A stretch of 22,535 nt of DNA from Bacteroidales bacterium UBA5287 (GTDB lineage Bacteria > Bacteroidota > Bacteroidia > Bacteroidales > Dysgonomonadaceae), in NCBI GenBank assembly GCA_002411345.1, contig DHSL01000008.1, positions 1 to 22,535 on the forward strand, in the 5' to 3' direction. The position numbers were made by a program, and so were the translations under genes. Shown here piece after piece: positions 7,316-17,419 of this stretch; the stretch's first letter is position 1; the number at the start of each line of letters is the position of its first letter. A model generated the notes under the pieces. It saw nothing but the letters and a program-made list of their open reading frames with translations. It was not told where the DNA came from and searched no databases.

Positions 7316-8512
7316 CTAACCCCCTAAATTCGGATTTAAATAATAAATAAAAAGTATAGGATTTGAATCTAATTCAACATCTTTGAATAGTTCGTCTAAT
7401 ATTTTTTTGTAATTTCTATTGTTTTCATACAATGCTTTTTTGAAATCGATCAATATATAAGGACTAACAATAAATACAATGCCATTCTTTTTATAACGGG
7501 CAATAGGAGCATTCTCGAAGAATGAGTAAAGAGGGTTGTCAAATTTTCCTGAAGCCAAAAAAACTTCTTGCTTTTCATGATGATAAACCGCAAAAGGATA
7601 ACTCCATGGAGTCGCAATATTAACAAAAGTAAAGTCTTCTAATTCTATAAAATCGCCGTTATAAAAAAAGCGTGTATCCATAAAATTATAAAGCTCATCT
7701 GTTGTTAATCCTTTGTCATTTAAATTTGGCATCGAATTATTTTTAATATCTATATAATATTTGGGTATAATTTTATCATTTTGTACAATGTATATACTAT
7801 CAGTAAGATTTGTACTAAAAAACACTTGTTGACCATACTTCCTCAATGGACGATTTATCACATAATTAAAATCATCCCTATATGTGTCATCAAAAGCACC
7901 ATAAATTATTTCATTTGTTGAATCAGTTACAATTAATGATTTCCCTCTGTTTCGATCGTATGCATAATCAAACATTGAAATTGTATTAAATGCTTTATGA
8001 CCTGAATCAAGAAATTCAAAATAGTTTAACATAAAAGGCTGCCGTTCGTATTTAACAAATGTTCCATCCAAACTATAATACAATATTTTTTTCTGAGGTC
8101 GATCTAACACAGTTAATAAGTTACTATTAGGTACAATTACAACATTTGATATTTCAACAAATTCTTCAGGACCGTTACCTATTTCTCCTATTGTATTTTT
8201 AAATTTCCCATTAATTTCGAAAACACTAATAGATTTGGCATTTTCACTATCAACAACTATTATCAAACTATCAATAAAAAAGACTTGTGATATTTGACCT
8301 ATCAAATTATCTTCTGTTGTTTCAAGTTTTATAAACTCAACTCTTTCTATTAGTGAATCATAAGCAACTTGTATATTGTTATCTAAATCTATTGTAATAT
8401 TCTCTATCTCTGTTTCACTTATTCTCGATTTATTGGTTTCTTTTTTACATGAAAATAAAATGATTATAATCAATAAACATAACACAACTAAACATTTGAA
8501 ATTATTTTTCAT
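7316..8512 (-). CDS. Six-bladed beta-propeller lipoprotein (BF3164-like), last gene of RND operon
   Basis: A predicted lipoprotein of 398 residues from the ATG at 8512. A longer reading from 8530 adds six residues but would spoil the signal peptide, and GGGGAG directly before the ATG at 8512 is a strong ribosome-binding site, unusual in this phylum. The signal peptide ends in the lipobox LFSC with the lipidated Cys at 22. The mature part has the strand-rich blade repeats and the motif GEIGNGPEEF typical of BF3164-like propellers. Its C-terminal part (PIARYKKNGIVF, then NPILFIYYLN) matches the partial gene at 22296-22535, so the two are paralogues. The start overlaps the end of the preceding RND gene by 11 bases, implying translational coupling. 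Role unknown; association with the pump at the cell envelope is inferred from position. Confidence 0.85.
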   Translation of the reverse strand: MKNNFKCLVVLCLLIIIILFSCKKETNKSRISETEIENITIDLDNNIQVAYDSLIERVEFIKLETTEDNLIGQISQVFFIDSLIIVVDSENAKSISVFEINGKFKNTIGEIGNGPEEFVEISNVVIVPNSNLLTVLDRPQKKILYYSLDGTFVKYERQPFMLNYFEFLDSGHKAFNTISMFDYAYDRNRGKSLIVTDSTNEIIYGAFDDTYRDDFNYVINRPLRKYGQQVFFSTNLTDSIYIVQNDKIIPKYYIDIKNNSMPNLNDKGLTTDELYNFMDTRFFYNGDFIELEDFTFVNIATPWSYPFAVYHHEKQEVFLASGKFDNPLYSFFENAPIARYKKNGIVFIVSPYILIDFKKALYENNRNYKKILDELFKDVELDSNPILFIYYLNPNLGG

Positions 8513-11500
8513 CTCCCCTTCTCCCCACAATCATCAAAGGTAAAAACACAAATATCCCAATAATCGACATCACAAGCCCACCAATTGTACCTGCGGCCAA
8601 TGGAAACCAAAATGCTTCCCTATTAGGACCAACCATGAACGGAATAAAACCCAAAATAGTGGAGATTAAAGTCAAAAATATCGGTACAATTTTCGCGTTC
8701 CAGGCTTTCAAATAGGCCTGCAGCGACGAAAATCGGGGCTTTCGTAATCGAATTTGATTAAATTCGTGCAAAATATAAATGCTCGCGTTAATCGTTATGC
8801 CTGAAAGCAGGATAAATGAGGCAAAACCGCCTTGATCAAAATTCAATTTAAACAAGTAAAATGTAACAAATACTCCAATAAACGATACCGGAATAATAAA
8901 AATAATCGCAAGTGGCTGACGTAATGAATTAAATAATATCGATGTGGTAAAAAAGATAATGACTATCAACAACCCAATAAGCAAATACTGTTTATAATCC
9001 TTCCTGTTCCCGCCCCAATAGTTGTTTTCTCTTACTACTGTATATCCCATGGGAAGTACTTTATTTAATTCATCTACTTCTCTATCCAAAACGCGATAAC
9101 CCTGCGTGTTGGAACCAATATATTCAAACTGAACACTTAATCTGTATTGCTGATTTTCTTTGCCGACTTCCTGTGGCGCCTGACCTTTTGATATGGTGGC
9201 CAATTCATCCATCTTGTAATACTTATTACCCAAAGCATGCGGAGCATGTTGCAATGCCCAAATATCGTACTCTTCTGACTGGCGACTTTTTAGTTTAATG
9301 TCTTCCCGTTCGCCATTCAATGTAAGTGAACCCGCCCACATATCATGAGCATAAACAGGAGTGAGCGATGCAAAAAGCTGACCGGGAAGAATATTCTCAG
9401 CGGCTATTCGCTGTTTGTTCAAATCAAAAAAATACTCAACATAATCATCTTTAAACCACGAATAATTGGAATTAATATTAACTTCCTTTATACGTCGATA
9501 GGTTAACAAACGGTTTTTGAGAGTATCGGCCCATGCTGTGAGCTCATCATAATTGTAACCGAAAAGCTTTACACTATAAGTACCGGCATATTCAGCAACA
9601 CTGTTACTGAATCCCATGTCCTGCAAACCATACACACCCCAACTACCACCACCTAATTCTAAAGCTTTACTGATCACTTTACTCTTTAACTGATATGGAA
9701 AACCACTGCGTTCTGATTCTTTGTTGAAAAACACACTGATGGATGCTCTCCGGGGACTTGAAACACTAGTCTGATATTGCCGGATCTCTGAAAAACTACT
9801 CAAATAGCGTTCCATCTTTTCAATGAGTGAATTCATCTGCGGAAGGGTGGTGCCATTAGGCATAGATGCTGTAATGGTCAATACTGTTTCGTCGTTACGC
9901 GTAAAATAACTGCCTTCATTAACTTTTTCTACAAACAGACGCATTGTCCCACCCAATGCTTTATTGATAACGGGTTTTACTTTCTCTTTATATTTACTGT
10001 TATCAAAAATCTTGTTATACAGCCCTGCAAGTTTAGTATCCTTTTCAATCTTATCGGGAATCAGAAAAATAGGTAATCCAAACAAAAGCACAATCGCAGT
10101 AAATGGAATCCATTTGCGACGGGATAACAAACTAATCATTCTACTGTAAAAACGAGTAAAAAGCACTGCACGCCGGGGAGCGGAAAGCAAATTACGGAAT
10201 CTACCGGTAACTATTTGCCTTTTCTTCTGTTTCCGCTTTTTTAACCCTATTTTCTCTACCATACCGGGAATAAAAAACAGGGCTACAAACAACGAAACGG
10301 AAAGATTAATCATCACAATAGCAGCAAAATCTTGCAAATTCACTCTAATATTTTCATCCATGAAAAAAATAACAGAAAGTACACCAACAGTCGTAAGCGT
10401 TGCTGCCATAATAGGCATAAACGCATTACGGTTGTGTTTGTGTATCAGATGGTCGGTCATAATAATGGTATTGTCGATAATCAGACTCAACGAAATAGTG
10501 ATCCCGGCAAGTGAATAAAGCTGAATCTCTAGTTTGAAAAAATAGTAAAATATAACAGCTACTGCAAGATTAACAACTACTGATGCAATTATCAAAAACA
10601 GATATCGCACATTGCGTGAGAATAAAAGGACAAACAACAGCAGAATGAGGACCGTCAAACCGCTGCGAAAATAAATCTTATTGAGCTCATCACGAATGTG
10701 TTGGGTGGCATCGTAACTTTTGTGAATTTCATAGCCGGCGGGCAAATTGGCACGAATGGTTTCCAATGTTTCTTCTACTTTTTCGCTCAACTGGAGTTGA
10801 TTAGCTGACTCTTCGGCCAAAAGTGATACATAAATGGAGTTCAAACCGTTAATGCGATAATATGATGTTGGTTGCCGTTCTGCATGACGTACTTTTACCA
10901 ATTGGTCCAACTGGATAAGGGCACCGTCTTTATTTTTTACAGTAATGACTGATGCATCAAAGGGCTTGTCTTGTACGTCAGACGATAACACAATTCGCAT
11001 CCATCCTTCTGCTTGATTGTCCGATTGGGTTTGTGCTATTCCTGGAAAATCGTATGCATAGTGAAGCGATACAGCCCTGCGGATATCGTCTACTGTTACT
11101 CCAATCGCTTGTAATTGACGTACATCATATTCTAATTGCCATTCCATCGGAGTCGAACCATGAACATTAATTTGGTACAGCCCGGGAATTTCGTTGAATG
11201 CGGTTTTTATGGTGTTCTCTGCGTATCGCTGAATAATAATGGGTGATGCAGCAGAATTAACGGTGAATGTCATAAAAGAACGCATGGCATTGTCGTCAGG
11301 ACGATGAACAGATATATATGGATACGACACTTCGCGGGGTAGATCTTGCCAAGTCTGACGCACAATAGCGGATGCCTCAAAACGTGCCGTTTCCATGGAA
11401 GTGTGTTTGTCAAATTCCAGCGTAATATTCCCCCAGCCGTTTCCCGATGTGGAGGAGATATTCTTTAATCCCTCAATTCGTGTCAGCATTGATTCAAGTT

Positions 11501-11690
11501 TTGATGTGACTTCCATTTCTACTACACGGGCTGAATTCTGAGGCATGGAAAAACTGACTGTCAGACTTGGGAGGGTACGCGACGGAGATAGCTTGACGGG
11601 TAACTTCGGTACTAAAAAAATCCCCACCATTGCTAAACACAAAAAAATGATGATGATGGTAAAAGAGGATATGTATTTATTATTTGACAT
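8502..11690 (-). CDS. RND efflux permease, second and divergent copy in the operon
   Basis: A 1062-residue inner-membrane protein of the AcrB/CusA class that uses proton influx to export substrates through a periplasmic adaptor and outer-membrane channel. Membrane helix 1 is at about 9-28, followed by the first large periplasmic loop. Helices 2-6 lie between about 340 and 480, the second half starts near 525, and helices 8-12 lie between about 900 and 1056. The helix-4 proton-relay region reads LIIDNTII with Asp406; the second Asp of AcrB is Asn407, as in CusA-like pumps with one Asp. The helix-10 segment SGITINASIYI lacks the Lys seen in AcrB. It is only distantly similar to the other RND protein at 14327-17413. 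It lies between two propeller lipoprotein genes, 9 bases after one and overlapping the other. The substrate cannot be deduced. Confidence 0.92.
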   Translation of the reverse strand: MSNNKYISSFTIIIIFLCLAMVGIFLVPKLPVKLSPSRTLPSLTVSFSMPQNSARVVEMEVTSKLESMLTRIEGLKNISSTSGNGWGNITLEFDKHTSMETARFEASAIVRQTWQDLPREVSYPYISVHRPDDNAMRSFMTFTVNSAASPIIIQRYAENTIKTAFNEIPGLYQINVHGSTPMEWQLEYDVRQLQAIGVTVDDIRRAVSLHYAYDFPGIAQTQSDNQAEGWMRIVLSSDVQDKPFDASVITVKNKDGALIQLDQLVKVRHAERQPTSYYRINGLNSIYVSLLAEESANQLQLSEKVEETLETIRANLPAGYEIHKSYDATQHIRDELNKIYFRSGLTVLILLLFVLLFSRNVRYLFLIIASVVVNLAVAVIFYYFFKLEIQLYSLAGITISLSLIIDNTIIMTDHLIHKHNRNAFMPIMAATLTTVGVLSVIFFMDENIRVNLQDFAAIVMINLSVSLFVALFFIPGMVEKIGLKKRKQKKRQIVTGRFRNLLSAPRRAVLFTRFYSRMISLLSRRKWIPFTAIVLLFGLPIFLIPDKIEKDTKLAGLYNKIFDNSKYKEKVKPVINKALGGTMRLFVEKVNEGSYFTRNDETVLTITASMPNGTTLPQMNSLIEKMERYLSSFSEIRQYQTSVSSPRRASISVFFNKESERSGFPYQLKSKVISKALELGGGSWGVYGLQDMGFSNSVAEYAGTYSVKLFGYNYDELTAWADTLKNRLLTYRRIKEVNINSNYSWFKDDYVEYFFDLNKQRIAAENILPGQLFASLTPVYAHDMWAGSLTLNGEREDIKLKSRQSEEYDIWALQHAPHALGNKYYKMDELATISKGQAPQEVGKENQQYRLSVQFEYIGSNTQGYRVLDREVDELNKVLPMGYTVVRENNYWGGNRKDYKQYLLIGLLIVIIFFTTSILFNSLRQPLAIIFIIPVSFIGVFVTFYLFKLNFDQGGFASFILLSGITINASIYILHEFNQIRLRKPRFSSLQAYLKAWNAKIVPIFLTLISTILGFIPFMVGPNREAFWFPLAAGTIGGLVMSIIGIFVFLPLMIVGRRGDEK

Positions 11691-11699
11691 TTAATAGTT

Positions 11700-12812
11700 T
11701 TACAATTGATATACAAAAAATGGTTCATCATGATTGGTGGACACTAAAATTATTTTCTTATTCTTTTCATCCACAGTGAAATAGCCCCATTGATCTAATC
11801 GAAATTTAGCTATAGGTTTGCCATTCCAATCGTATTGCTCTACAAATATGTAATAATTTTCTTTTTGACCGTCATTAACAACTTCAACCGGTGTTCTACC
11901 ACTATACAAAAAATACACGTAGTCGTCTTGCGCACATGCTCCCCAATAGTGAGTCACATTTTGATCCAAACCATCAACTTTATATAAGGTGTTTTCGTCA
12001 AACTCTTCACGTTCAAAATTTACCGTATGGACAACATTGGCATCCAAATCCATAAACTTAATGATCTTGAAATACTTATATGCATACGCCATGCGTCTTT
12101 TTGTAGTATTTACTGCAAATGATCCTATATATGCAAAAGGAGATTTACGATTGGGATTAAGTCCTAAGTTAAATATTTCTTTTGTGACTACTGAATCTCC
12201 TTGCTGGGTGATACGGAAAATACTCTTCCCGGTAGGACTTTCTCCTACATACATAAAATCATTGTTTGAAAGATTCGAAATTAAACGCGACTCGCCAAAT
12301 TGATCTCTTTTTTCTTTTGTACGAAATGGTGTAGCATAATAGTCTAATAAACCATTTGAAGATAATTTGTACAATTTGTGATTGGTATTTTCAAATACAT
12401 AACATAAATTATCTTTTTCAATTGAAGGAACAAGGGTAGGATTTAGAAACTCGTCGGGACCGCTACCCCATTTCCCGACTGTTGTAGCTTGCATAAGGCT
12501 GGGTAAATTGAAAACACGTAAAGGTTGCCCAAAATTTTTCATTACAAGAAAATCACCCTTTACCAACATCTCACACTCACTCGGTTTAAAAATTGCTGTG
12601 TCTCCTGTTATATTCTTGCCTGTTAGTTCAATGGTTTCACCAAATGGATTCTGTTTTTTGTAAAATGATTCACCGGCTTCTATTTCGGGAAAAGATGATA
12701 CAGACGCTGCAGAATCTATTAAAACAGTCTCGGCAGATTGTTGTTTTTGTTTACTGGTGCAAGCTGTGAGAATAACTGTAAATATAAAAAGTAAGTATAT
12801 TTTTGTTTTCAT
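11700..12812 (-). CDS. Six-bladed beta-propeller lipoprotein between TolC-like and RND genes
   Basis: A 370-residue predicted lipoprotein. Its signal peptide ends in LTAC with Cys18 as the lipidation site, so it should be anchored in the envelope facing the periplasm or cell surface. The mature protein is rich in short beta strands in repeating units, with the family motif GKWGSGPDEF at 113-122, as in BF3164-like six-bladed propellers. It is weakly similar to the other propeller at 7316-8512 and clearly not a recent duplicate. It follows the outer-membrane channel gene by 16 bases and precedes the second RND gene by 9, so it is an integral member of the pump operon. Propellers of this type are thought to bind ligands or partner proteins; its function here is unknown. 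Confidence 0.82.
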   Translation of the reverse strand: MKTKIYLLFIFTVILTACTSKQKQQSAETVLIDSAASVSSFPEIEAGESFYKKQNPFGETIELTGKNITGDTAIFKPSECEMLVKGDFLVMKNFGQPLRVFNLPSLMQATTVGKWGSGPDEFLNPTLVPSIEKDNLCYVFENTNHKLYKLSSNGLLDYYATPFRTKEKRDQFGESRLISNLSNNDFMYVGESPTGKSIFRITQQGDSVVTKEIFNLGLNPNRKSPFAYIGSFAVNTTKRRMAYAYKYFKIIKFMDLDANVVHTVNFEREEFDENTLYKVDGLDQNVTHYWGACAQDDYVYFLYSGRTPVEVVNDGQKENYYIFVEQYDWNGKPIAKFRLDQWGYFTVDEKNKKIILVSTNHDEPFFVYQL

Positions 12813-12828
12813 TTTAATATAATTGAAT

Positions 12829-14316
12829 TTACGGATTTAGTAATTCATTTACTCTAATAGGTCCTCCCTTTTCAAAATCATATAATGTAAGTTGACGAAT
12901 CTTGAAATAACTCTGCCAGAAATTCTTTAATGCAGACACATAATTGCGTTGCGCCTGCTGCCTGCGATTGGTGGAAAGCGTAAGACTGTTGATATCTGCT
13001 TTGCCAATGATAAAACGCTCCTGAGTTTGTTCGTATGCTAACTTGGCAAGCTCCATCGCTTCTTCTGCACTCTTGATAAGCTGACGCTGAACCACAAAAT
13101 CTCCTACAGTCATAATCACATCTTCTTCTAACCTGAGTTCGTTTTGCTGGGTGGTGAGCTCTGCAATATTCAAATTGCTTTTTGCCATATTATATCGCCC
13201 TTTTCGGACTCCCCAATCTAACAAAGGAACGGATAGGGTTAGTGCTACTATGTCTTGCCTAAGCGGATGAAGATATACATTGCGAAAGGTTTCCGCAACC
13301 TGATTAAATCCTACGCTGGCAGAAAGTCCAACATTGAACATCGATTCTTTTTTGGTACGGTCCAAAGCTTGACTCAGTTCCAGAATATTCTGCTTGGATT
13401 CTAAATATCGTGGATTGTTTTCTTTGGCATGAACCAAAGCTTCGTCCACAGAAATATCCATGTTTTTTGGATAATCAGGCAGACTGATTCTAATATGGGT
13501 ATTTTTGTCCATATTCAAATAGGACGCAAGGGCAAACATCGCTCTGTTTAGTTGTATTTCTGCATTCTGTAAACTGTTTTCTGCATTCACACGGTCGAGT
13601 TTCAGAGTTAACAAATCGGTTTGACCGATTGAGGCAATCTTGTGCTTTTCTTCTCCAATACGATAGAGCCTTTCGGAATTGATAAGATTCTCTTTTGACA
13701 AATCATATTCGGCCTGAGCCATAGCTAAATCAAAAAAATAGGACGAGGCGGTAACAGCAGTCTGCTCCAAATTGCTGATAAACTCTTTCTGGGCTTTCTC
13801 AAATTTAAGCGGGGCAATCTGTTTTTCCCACCGAAAAGAATTATAACCGAGCAAATTCTGACGATATCCCACACGGATGGGAACACTCGTAAACTGACTG
13901 CGTTCCATTTCACCGTAATTTTGTAGATATCCTAATTCACTGTCTATAAAAAACGTTCCGCCGGTGAGGTCAAAATTTTGTTGCACTGCAAGGTTCCCGT
14001 ATGTGTAAAACGATTGCTGACGACGGTATACATCAATATTTTGTTCTGAATCATAACGGCGCGTGAAATCATGATTGTAACTCAACGGGGTCATATGGAG
14101 CGTGAGCGATGGAAGACGGTTTGCTCTGAATGTACGGTATTCCCAGTAACTCGATTGATACATGTTTTTGGCACGAAAAGCCGAAAGGGAACTGTCATTG
14201 GCAAGCTGCACCGTACGCGTAAGGTCGAGCGTAAGTGTGTCAGATTGCTGGGCGGATAGATGCGATAGATTAAATCCTCCGATAATTAATATTATTGTAA
14301 AAAATCTATATTTCAT
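12829..14316 (-). CDS. TolC-family outer-membrane efflux channel
   Basis: A 495-residue protein with a cleavable signal peptide (about 1-22, ending LSAQ) and the two-repeat helical architecture of outer-membrane efflux proteins. Long helical stretches carry heptad-like Leu, Ala and Gln at about 150-265 and 380-475. Between and before them are strand segments for the barrel (for example the aromatic-rich SFYTYGNLAVQQNFD around 102-116). Length fits the family (usually 430-500). It forms the exit duct for the RND pump, docking to the adaptor across the periplasm. It lies 10 bases after the first RND gene and 16 before a propeller lipoprotein gene, and it is the only channel gene in the operon, so both RND proteins presumably use it. 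There is no lipobox, unlike some OprM-type channels. Confidence 0.92.
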   Translation of the reverse strand: MKYRFFTIILIIGGFNLSHLSAQQSDTLTLDLTRTVQLANDSSLSAFRAKNMYQSSYWEYRTFRANRLPSLTLHMTPLSYNHDFTRRYDSEQNIDVYRRQQSFYTYGNLAVQQNFDLTGGTFFIDSELGYLQNYGEMERSQFTSVPIRVGYRQNLLGYNSFRWEKQIAPLKFEKAQKEFISNLEQTAVTASSYFFDLAMAQAEYDLSKENLINSERLYRIGEEKHKIASIGQTDLLTLKLDRVNAENSLQNAEIQLNRAMFALASYLNMDKNTHIRISLPDYPKNMDISVDEALVHAKENNPRYLESKQNILELSQALDRTKKESMFNVGLSASVGFNQVAETFRNVYLHPLRQDIVALTLSVPLLDWGVRKGRYNMAKSNLNIAELTTQQNELRLEEDVIMTVGDFVVQRQLIKSAEEAMELAKLAYEQTQERFIIGKADINSLTLSTNRRQQAQRNYVSALKNFWQSYFKIRQLTLYDFEKGGPIRVNELLNP

Positions 14317-14326
14317 TGCAACATAA

Positions 14327-17300
14327 TTATTTCAATTCATTAACTTGTTTCTTTTTTCGATATATTGCCCAATAGACAAGGGGAATCAGAAACACACTCA
14401 CTAATGTTCCAATTGTCATCGCGCTAATCATGGCAATAGCCAACGGTTTCTGTAACTCCGAACCAATATCGAACGTGAATAAAATGGGAACCATAGAGAG
14501 TATCGACGTAAGGGCGGTCATAATAATGGCGCGCAAACGACGCACTCCTGCTGTATGAATGGCTTCCATCAATGCCATCCCTCCTCTGCGTAACTCGTTA
14601 ATAAGGTCTATTTTCAAAATAGAATCGTTCACAATAACACCGGTGGTCACCACAATTCCAATGGCGCTCATCAGATTGAGGGTATTTCCTGTCAACCAAA
14701 GCACAATCAAAGCAAACGCTACGTCAATGGGGACTTCGAGCAACACAATAAGTGGCTGCAGAAAATTCTCGAACTGCGATGCCAGAATAAAATACATTAG
14801 TAATACTGATATCAATAGAATAATCGCCAACTCGTTCAACATTCGCTGGTTCGAGAAGAAATTGCCTGAAAATGCAACATCCCATTCGTTATTTGTATCC
14901 ATCACTTCTTCGGTTTTGCGGATTATTTGCTCGGGATTTTCGGGGTCCTGATAATGAAGTGGTATGTACTCACCGTTCTTACCGGCTATAATGGTTTTCA
15001 CATCTTCACCCATAGAAACATTTACCAGGGACGACAATGGTACTCTAACAGTGGTTCGTCCGTCGGCACTGCGTCCATACACAAGGGTTTCTTGCAACAC
15101 TTGTTGCACGGATTGCTGTTTACCTGCAACTGTTATCGGAAGGTATTGCTGGTATGAACGAAGCACGGCAATGCGGTTATCACGGAATGCTGTACGTAGA
15201 CTACGATAAATTTCGTTATAATCTACACCGTAAAGCAACAGTTTCTCTTTATCGGTGCTAACCACGTATTGCTGTTCAAACGGAATACCGTCGCTTTCGG
15301 CTCCCGTGGCTTGTTGCAAACTGTATTCAATAATACGGATGGCATCGGGTTGGGGAATCTCTTCACGGTTGCGAGTGTAAAGCTCTGCCGTGAGTTCCGC
15401 GGCACCTGTATCAAAAATCTTCTCAAAAACATTTTCAGGTGGCGAAAAGATCACTACGGCTTGCGGATAGTTTGTTCGTATCCATTCTCTAAGTTTATTT
15501 TCTAAAGGAGCTATCCCTGAAGGATGCTCGGTTTTGAAATATAGTTGGGCTTCGGTGGTCGTAAGCTCATTATCTTTCTCAAGCAGAAATTGTTGTTGCC
15601 CAATATACGAGGCGTTTTCAACAGCATCGTTCTGCACCGACTGAATCAATGCCGATATTCGCCGGGCATTCTCATCAACATGTATATTCTCGTTCCATTC
15701 AACCTTTACCACCGTTTCCACATAATCCAAATGGGGCATCGTTGTTTTGGGCATTACAGTAAAAAGGATCACACATAAGGGTACAGATAGAATTAATATC
15801 AGGAAAAAGGCCCATTTATGACGGAACACATATACTATTCCGTTATCATAGAACGGAAAAGCAACAGCGTCAATCTTAGCTTGTGTTTTGGCAAAGAAAC
15901 TTTCAAAATCGCGCTTGGTAAACTGTGTTCCGTATGCCAATTTATAAAGTACCGGCAGTAACATAATTCCTGTTAAATAGGAAACTAACATACCTACGGT
16001 TACAGCAAAGGCTTCCGCTGAGAAAATAGCACCTGCTATCCCACTCATAAACACTAATGGTGCAAACACGGCAATGGTTGTGAGGGTGGAACTGAAAATT
16101 GGAAGGATCACTTCTTTTGTTCCCTTTTCACATGCTTCGTCCAGCGTACTGCCGTTTTTACGATATTGCGTAATAACGTCTGTAACAACAATGGAACTGT
16201 CAATCATATTTCCTAATGCAAGTATCAATCCCGAAAGGGTAATGATGTTGATGGAGTGACCAAACAGGAAAAAGAAAATAAACGTTGTTATCAACGCTGT
16301 GGTCATACTGATACCAATGATGAGGGGCGATTTGGCATCACCTAAAAACAGCAACGCTACAATAAAAACTAAAATAAATCCTAATAACAGGTTTTCTTGC
16401 AGATTGGAAATGGTATAATCGAGCAATTCGGTTTGGTTGCGGTTCACAGTAAACTCCACTTCAGGATAGGTTTTTTCCAAATCATTAAGGGTAGCTTTGA
16501 GCGAACGACGCAAGTTTTTCATGTTCTCATCGGCTTGCTTGATTACTCCAATAGTTATGGCACGTTTACCGTTCACAAAAGACATGCCGCTTTCGGACTG
16601 ACTAACCACCTCAACACGGGCAAGGTCTTTGAGTTGGAACATCCTGCCGGATTTCTTGATGAAAATATTCTCCACATCTTCAGGGGTGCGCAACAGTGAG
16701 GAAAATTTGATATTATACTCGTAATATCCGTCGCGCACCACCATACTTCCCGGTTCAACATTGTTGGAGGAAAGAGCGTTTTCTATATCGTTTAAAGTAA
16801 TGGAAGTGGATTCCAACAAGTTTTGATCGGGAACAATCTGAAGATGTTTATGCATAAGACCGGTCATGTCGGCCATGCCTACTTCCGGTAACTGTTCAAT
16901 ACGCCGTTTTACAATGTTGTCGGCAAATTCTGAAAGGGCAAGAAATTGTTGCTCTTCTGTTTTTCCCGATGTACTGTCACTTTTTAAAGTCAGGTTCAGA
17001 TAAAAAACAGGCAAATCTGTTGCACTGGCTTTAATAACTCGCGGACGACGGAAATCGCGCGGCAAACTATTCATGGCGGCATCTATCTTCTCATTCACTT
17101 CAATAAACGCCAAATCGGTATCTGCACCATGACGGAATTTCATACGAATAACGGCAGATCCATCACGGGTTTCTGTGCGGATATCTTCCAGCTTGCCTAC
17201 TTGCATCAACTGACGACGGATGGGTTTAACAACCGTGTTCTCCAATTCACGCGCCGATGTATTATCGCCCGTCACTTGTACAGTGATTTCAGGAATGGCA

Positions 17301-17413
17301 ATATCGGGCAACAACGATACGGGCAATGTGTTGTAAGTGATGATTCCAATAATCACACAGGCCAAAAAGACCATGAGGACTGATATAGGGCGGTTGAGCA
17401 GGGATTTTATCAT
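14327..17413 (-). CDS. RND efflux permease, first copy in the operon
   Basis: A 1028-residue inner-membrane RND transporter of typical length. Helix 1 is at about 11-31, followed by the conserved VSLLPDIAIPEI (32-43). A large periplasmic loop leads to helices 2-6 at about 340-490, then the second half from about 535, with helices 8-12 between about 862 and 1017. In helix 4 the proton-relay motif is GNMIDSSIVVTD with a single Asp405, which is CusA-like rather than the DD pair of AcrB. In helix 10 GVIVNDSILKID holds Asp930 and Lys934. The starts and ends of both halves are intact. It follows the adaptor gene by 6 bases and precedes the channel gene by 10. Substrate class (metal, drug, lipid or signal molecule) is not clear from sequence; the Met-rich copper pathway of CusA is not apparent. 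Confidence 0.94.
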   Translation of the reverse strand: MIKSLLNRPISVLMVFLACVIIGIITYNTLPVSLLPDIAIPEITVQVTGDNTSARELENTVVKPIRRQLMQVGKLEDIRTETRDGSAVIRMKFRHGADTDLAFIEVNEKIDAAMNSLPRDFRRPRVIKASATDLPVFYLNLTLKSDSTSGKTEEQQFLALSEFADNIVKRRIEQLPEVGMADMTGLMHKHLQIVPDQNLLESTSITLNDIENALSSNNVEPGSMVVRDGYYEYNIKFSSLLRTPEDVENIFIKKSGRMFQLKDLARVEVVSQSESGMSFVNGKRAITIGVIKQADENMKNLRRSLKATLNDLEKTYPEVEFTVNRNQTELLDYTISNLQENLLLGFILVFIVALLFLGDAKSPLIIGISMTTALITTFIFFFLFGHSINIITLSGLILALGNMIDSSIVVTDVITQYRKNGSTLDEACEKGTKEVILPIFSSTLTTIAVFAPLVFMSGIAGAIFSAEAFAVTVGMLVSYLTGIMLLPVLYKLAYGTQFTKRDFESFFAKTQAKIDAVAFPFYDNGIVYVFRHKWAFFLILILSVPLCVILFTVMPKTTMPHLDYVETVVKVEWNENIHVDENARRISALIQSVQNDAVENASYIGQQQFLLEKDNELTTTEAQLYFKTEHPSGIAPLENKLREWIRTNYPQAVVIFSPPENVFEKIFDTGAAELTAELYTRNREEIPQPDAIRIIEYSLQQATGAESDGIPFEQQYVVSTDKEKLLLYGVDYNEIYRSLRTAFRDNRIAVLRSYQQYLPITVAGKQQSVQQVLQETLVYGRSADGRTTVRVPLSSLVNVSMGEDVKTIIAGKNGEYIPLHYQDPENPEQIIRKTEEVMDTNNEWDVAFSGNFFSNQRMLNELAIILLISVLLMYFILASQFENFLQPLIVLLEVPIDVAFALIVLWLTGNTLNLMSAIGIVVTTGVIVNDSILKIDLINELRRGGMALMEAIHTAGVRRLRAIIMTALTSILSMVPILFTFDIGSELQKPLAIAMISAMTIGTLVSVFLIPLVYWAIYRKKKQVNELK

Positions 17414-17419
17414 GAGTGA

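Noticed and set aside
7026..8512. DUF4143 ATPase and final propeller lipoprotein as one operon
   Set aside because: Although on the same strand, they are about 290 bases apart with the tandem repeat between them, and the ATPase has its own promoter match.
13725..13913. 62-residue minus-strand frame inside the TolC-like gene
   Set aside because: It overlaps the channel gene in another frame and has no recognisable features.
14927..15209. Plus-strand open frames inside the RND, channel and other minus-strand genes
   Set aside because: They lie opposite strongly conserved coding sequence and show no domain, signal peptide or start context of their own; the same applies to the other antisense frames at 3265-3699, 4217-4477, 9964-11170, 11989-12303, 16074-18518 and 21925-22125.
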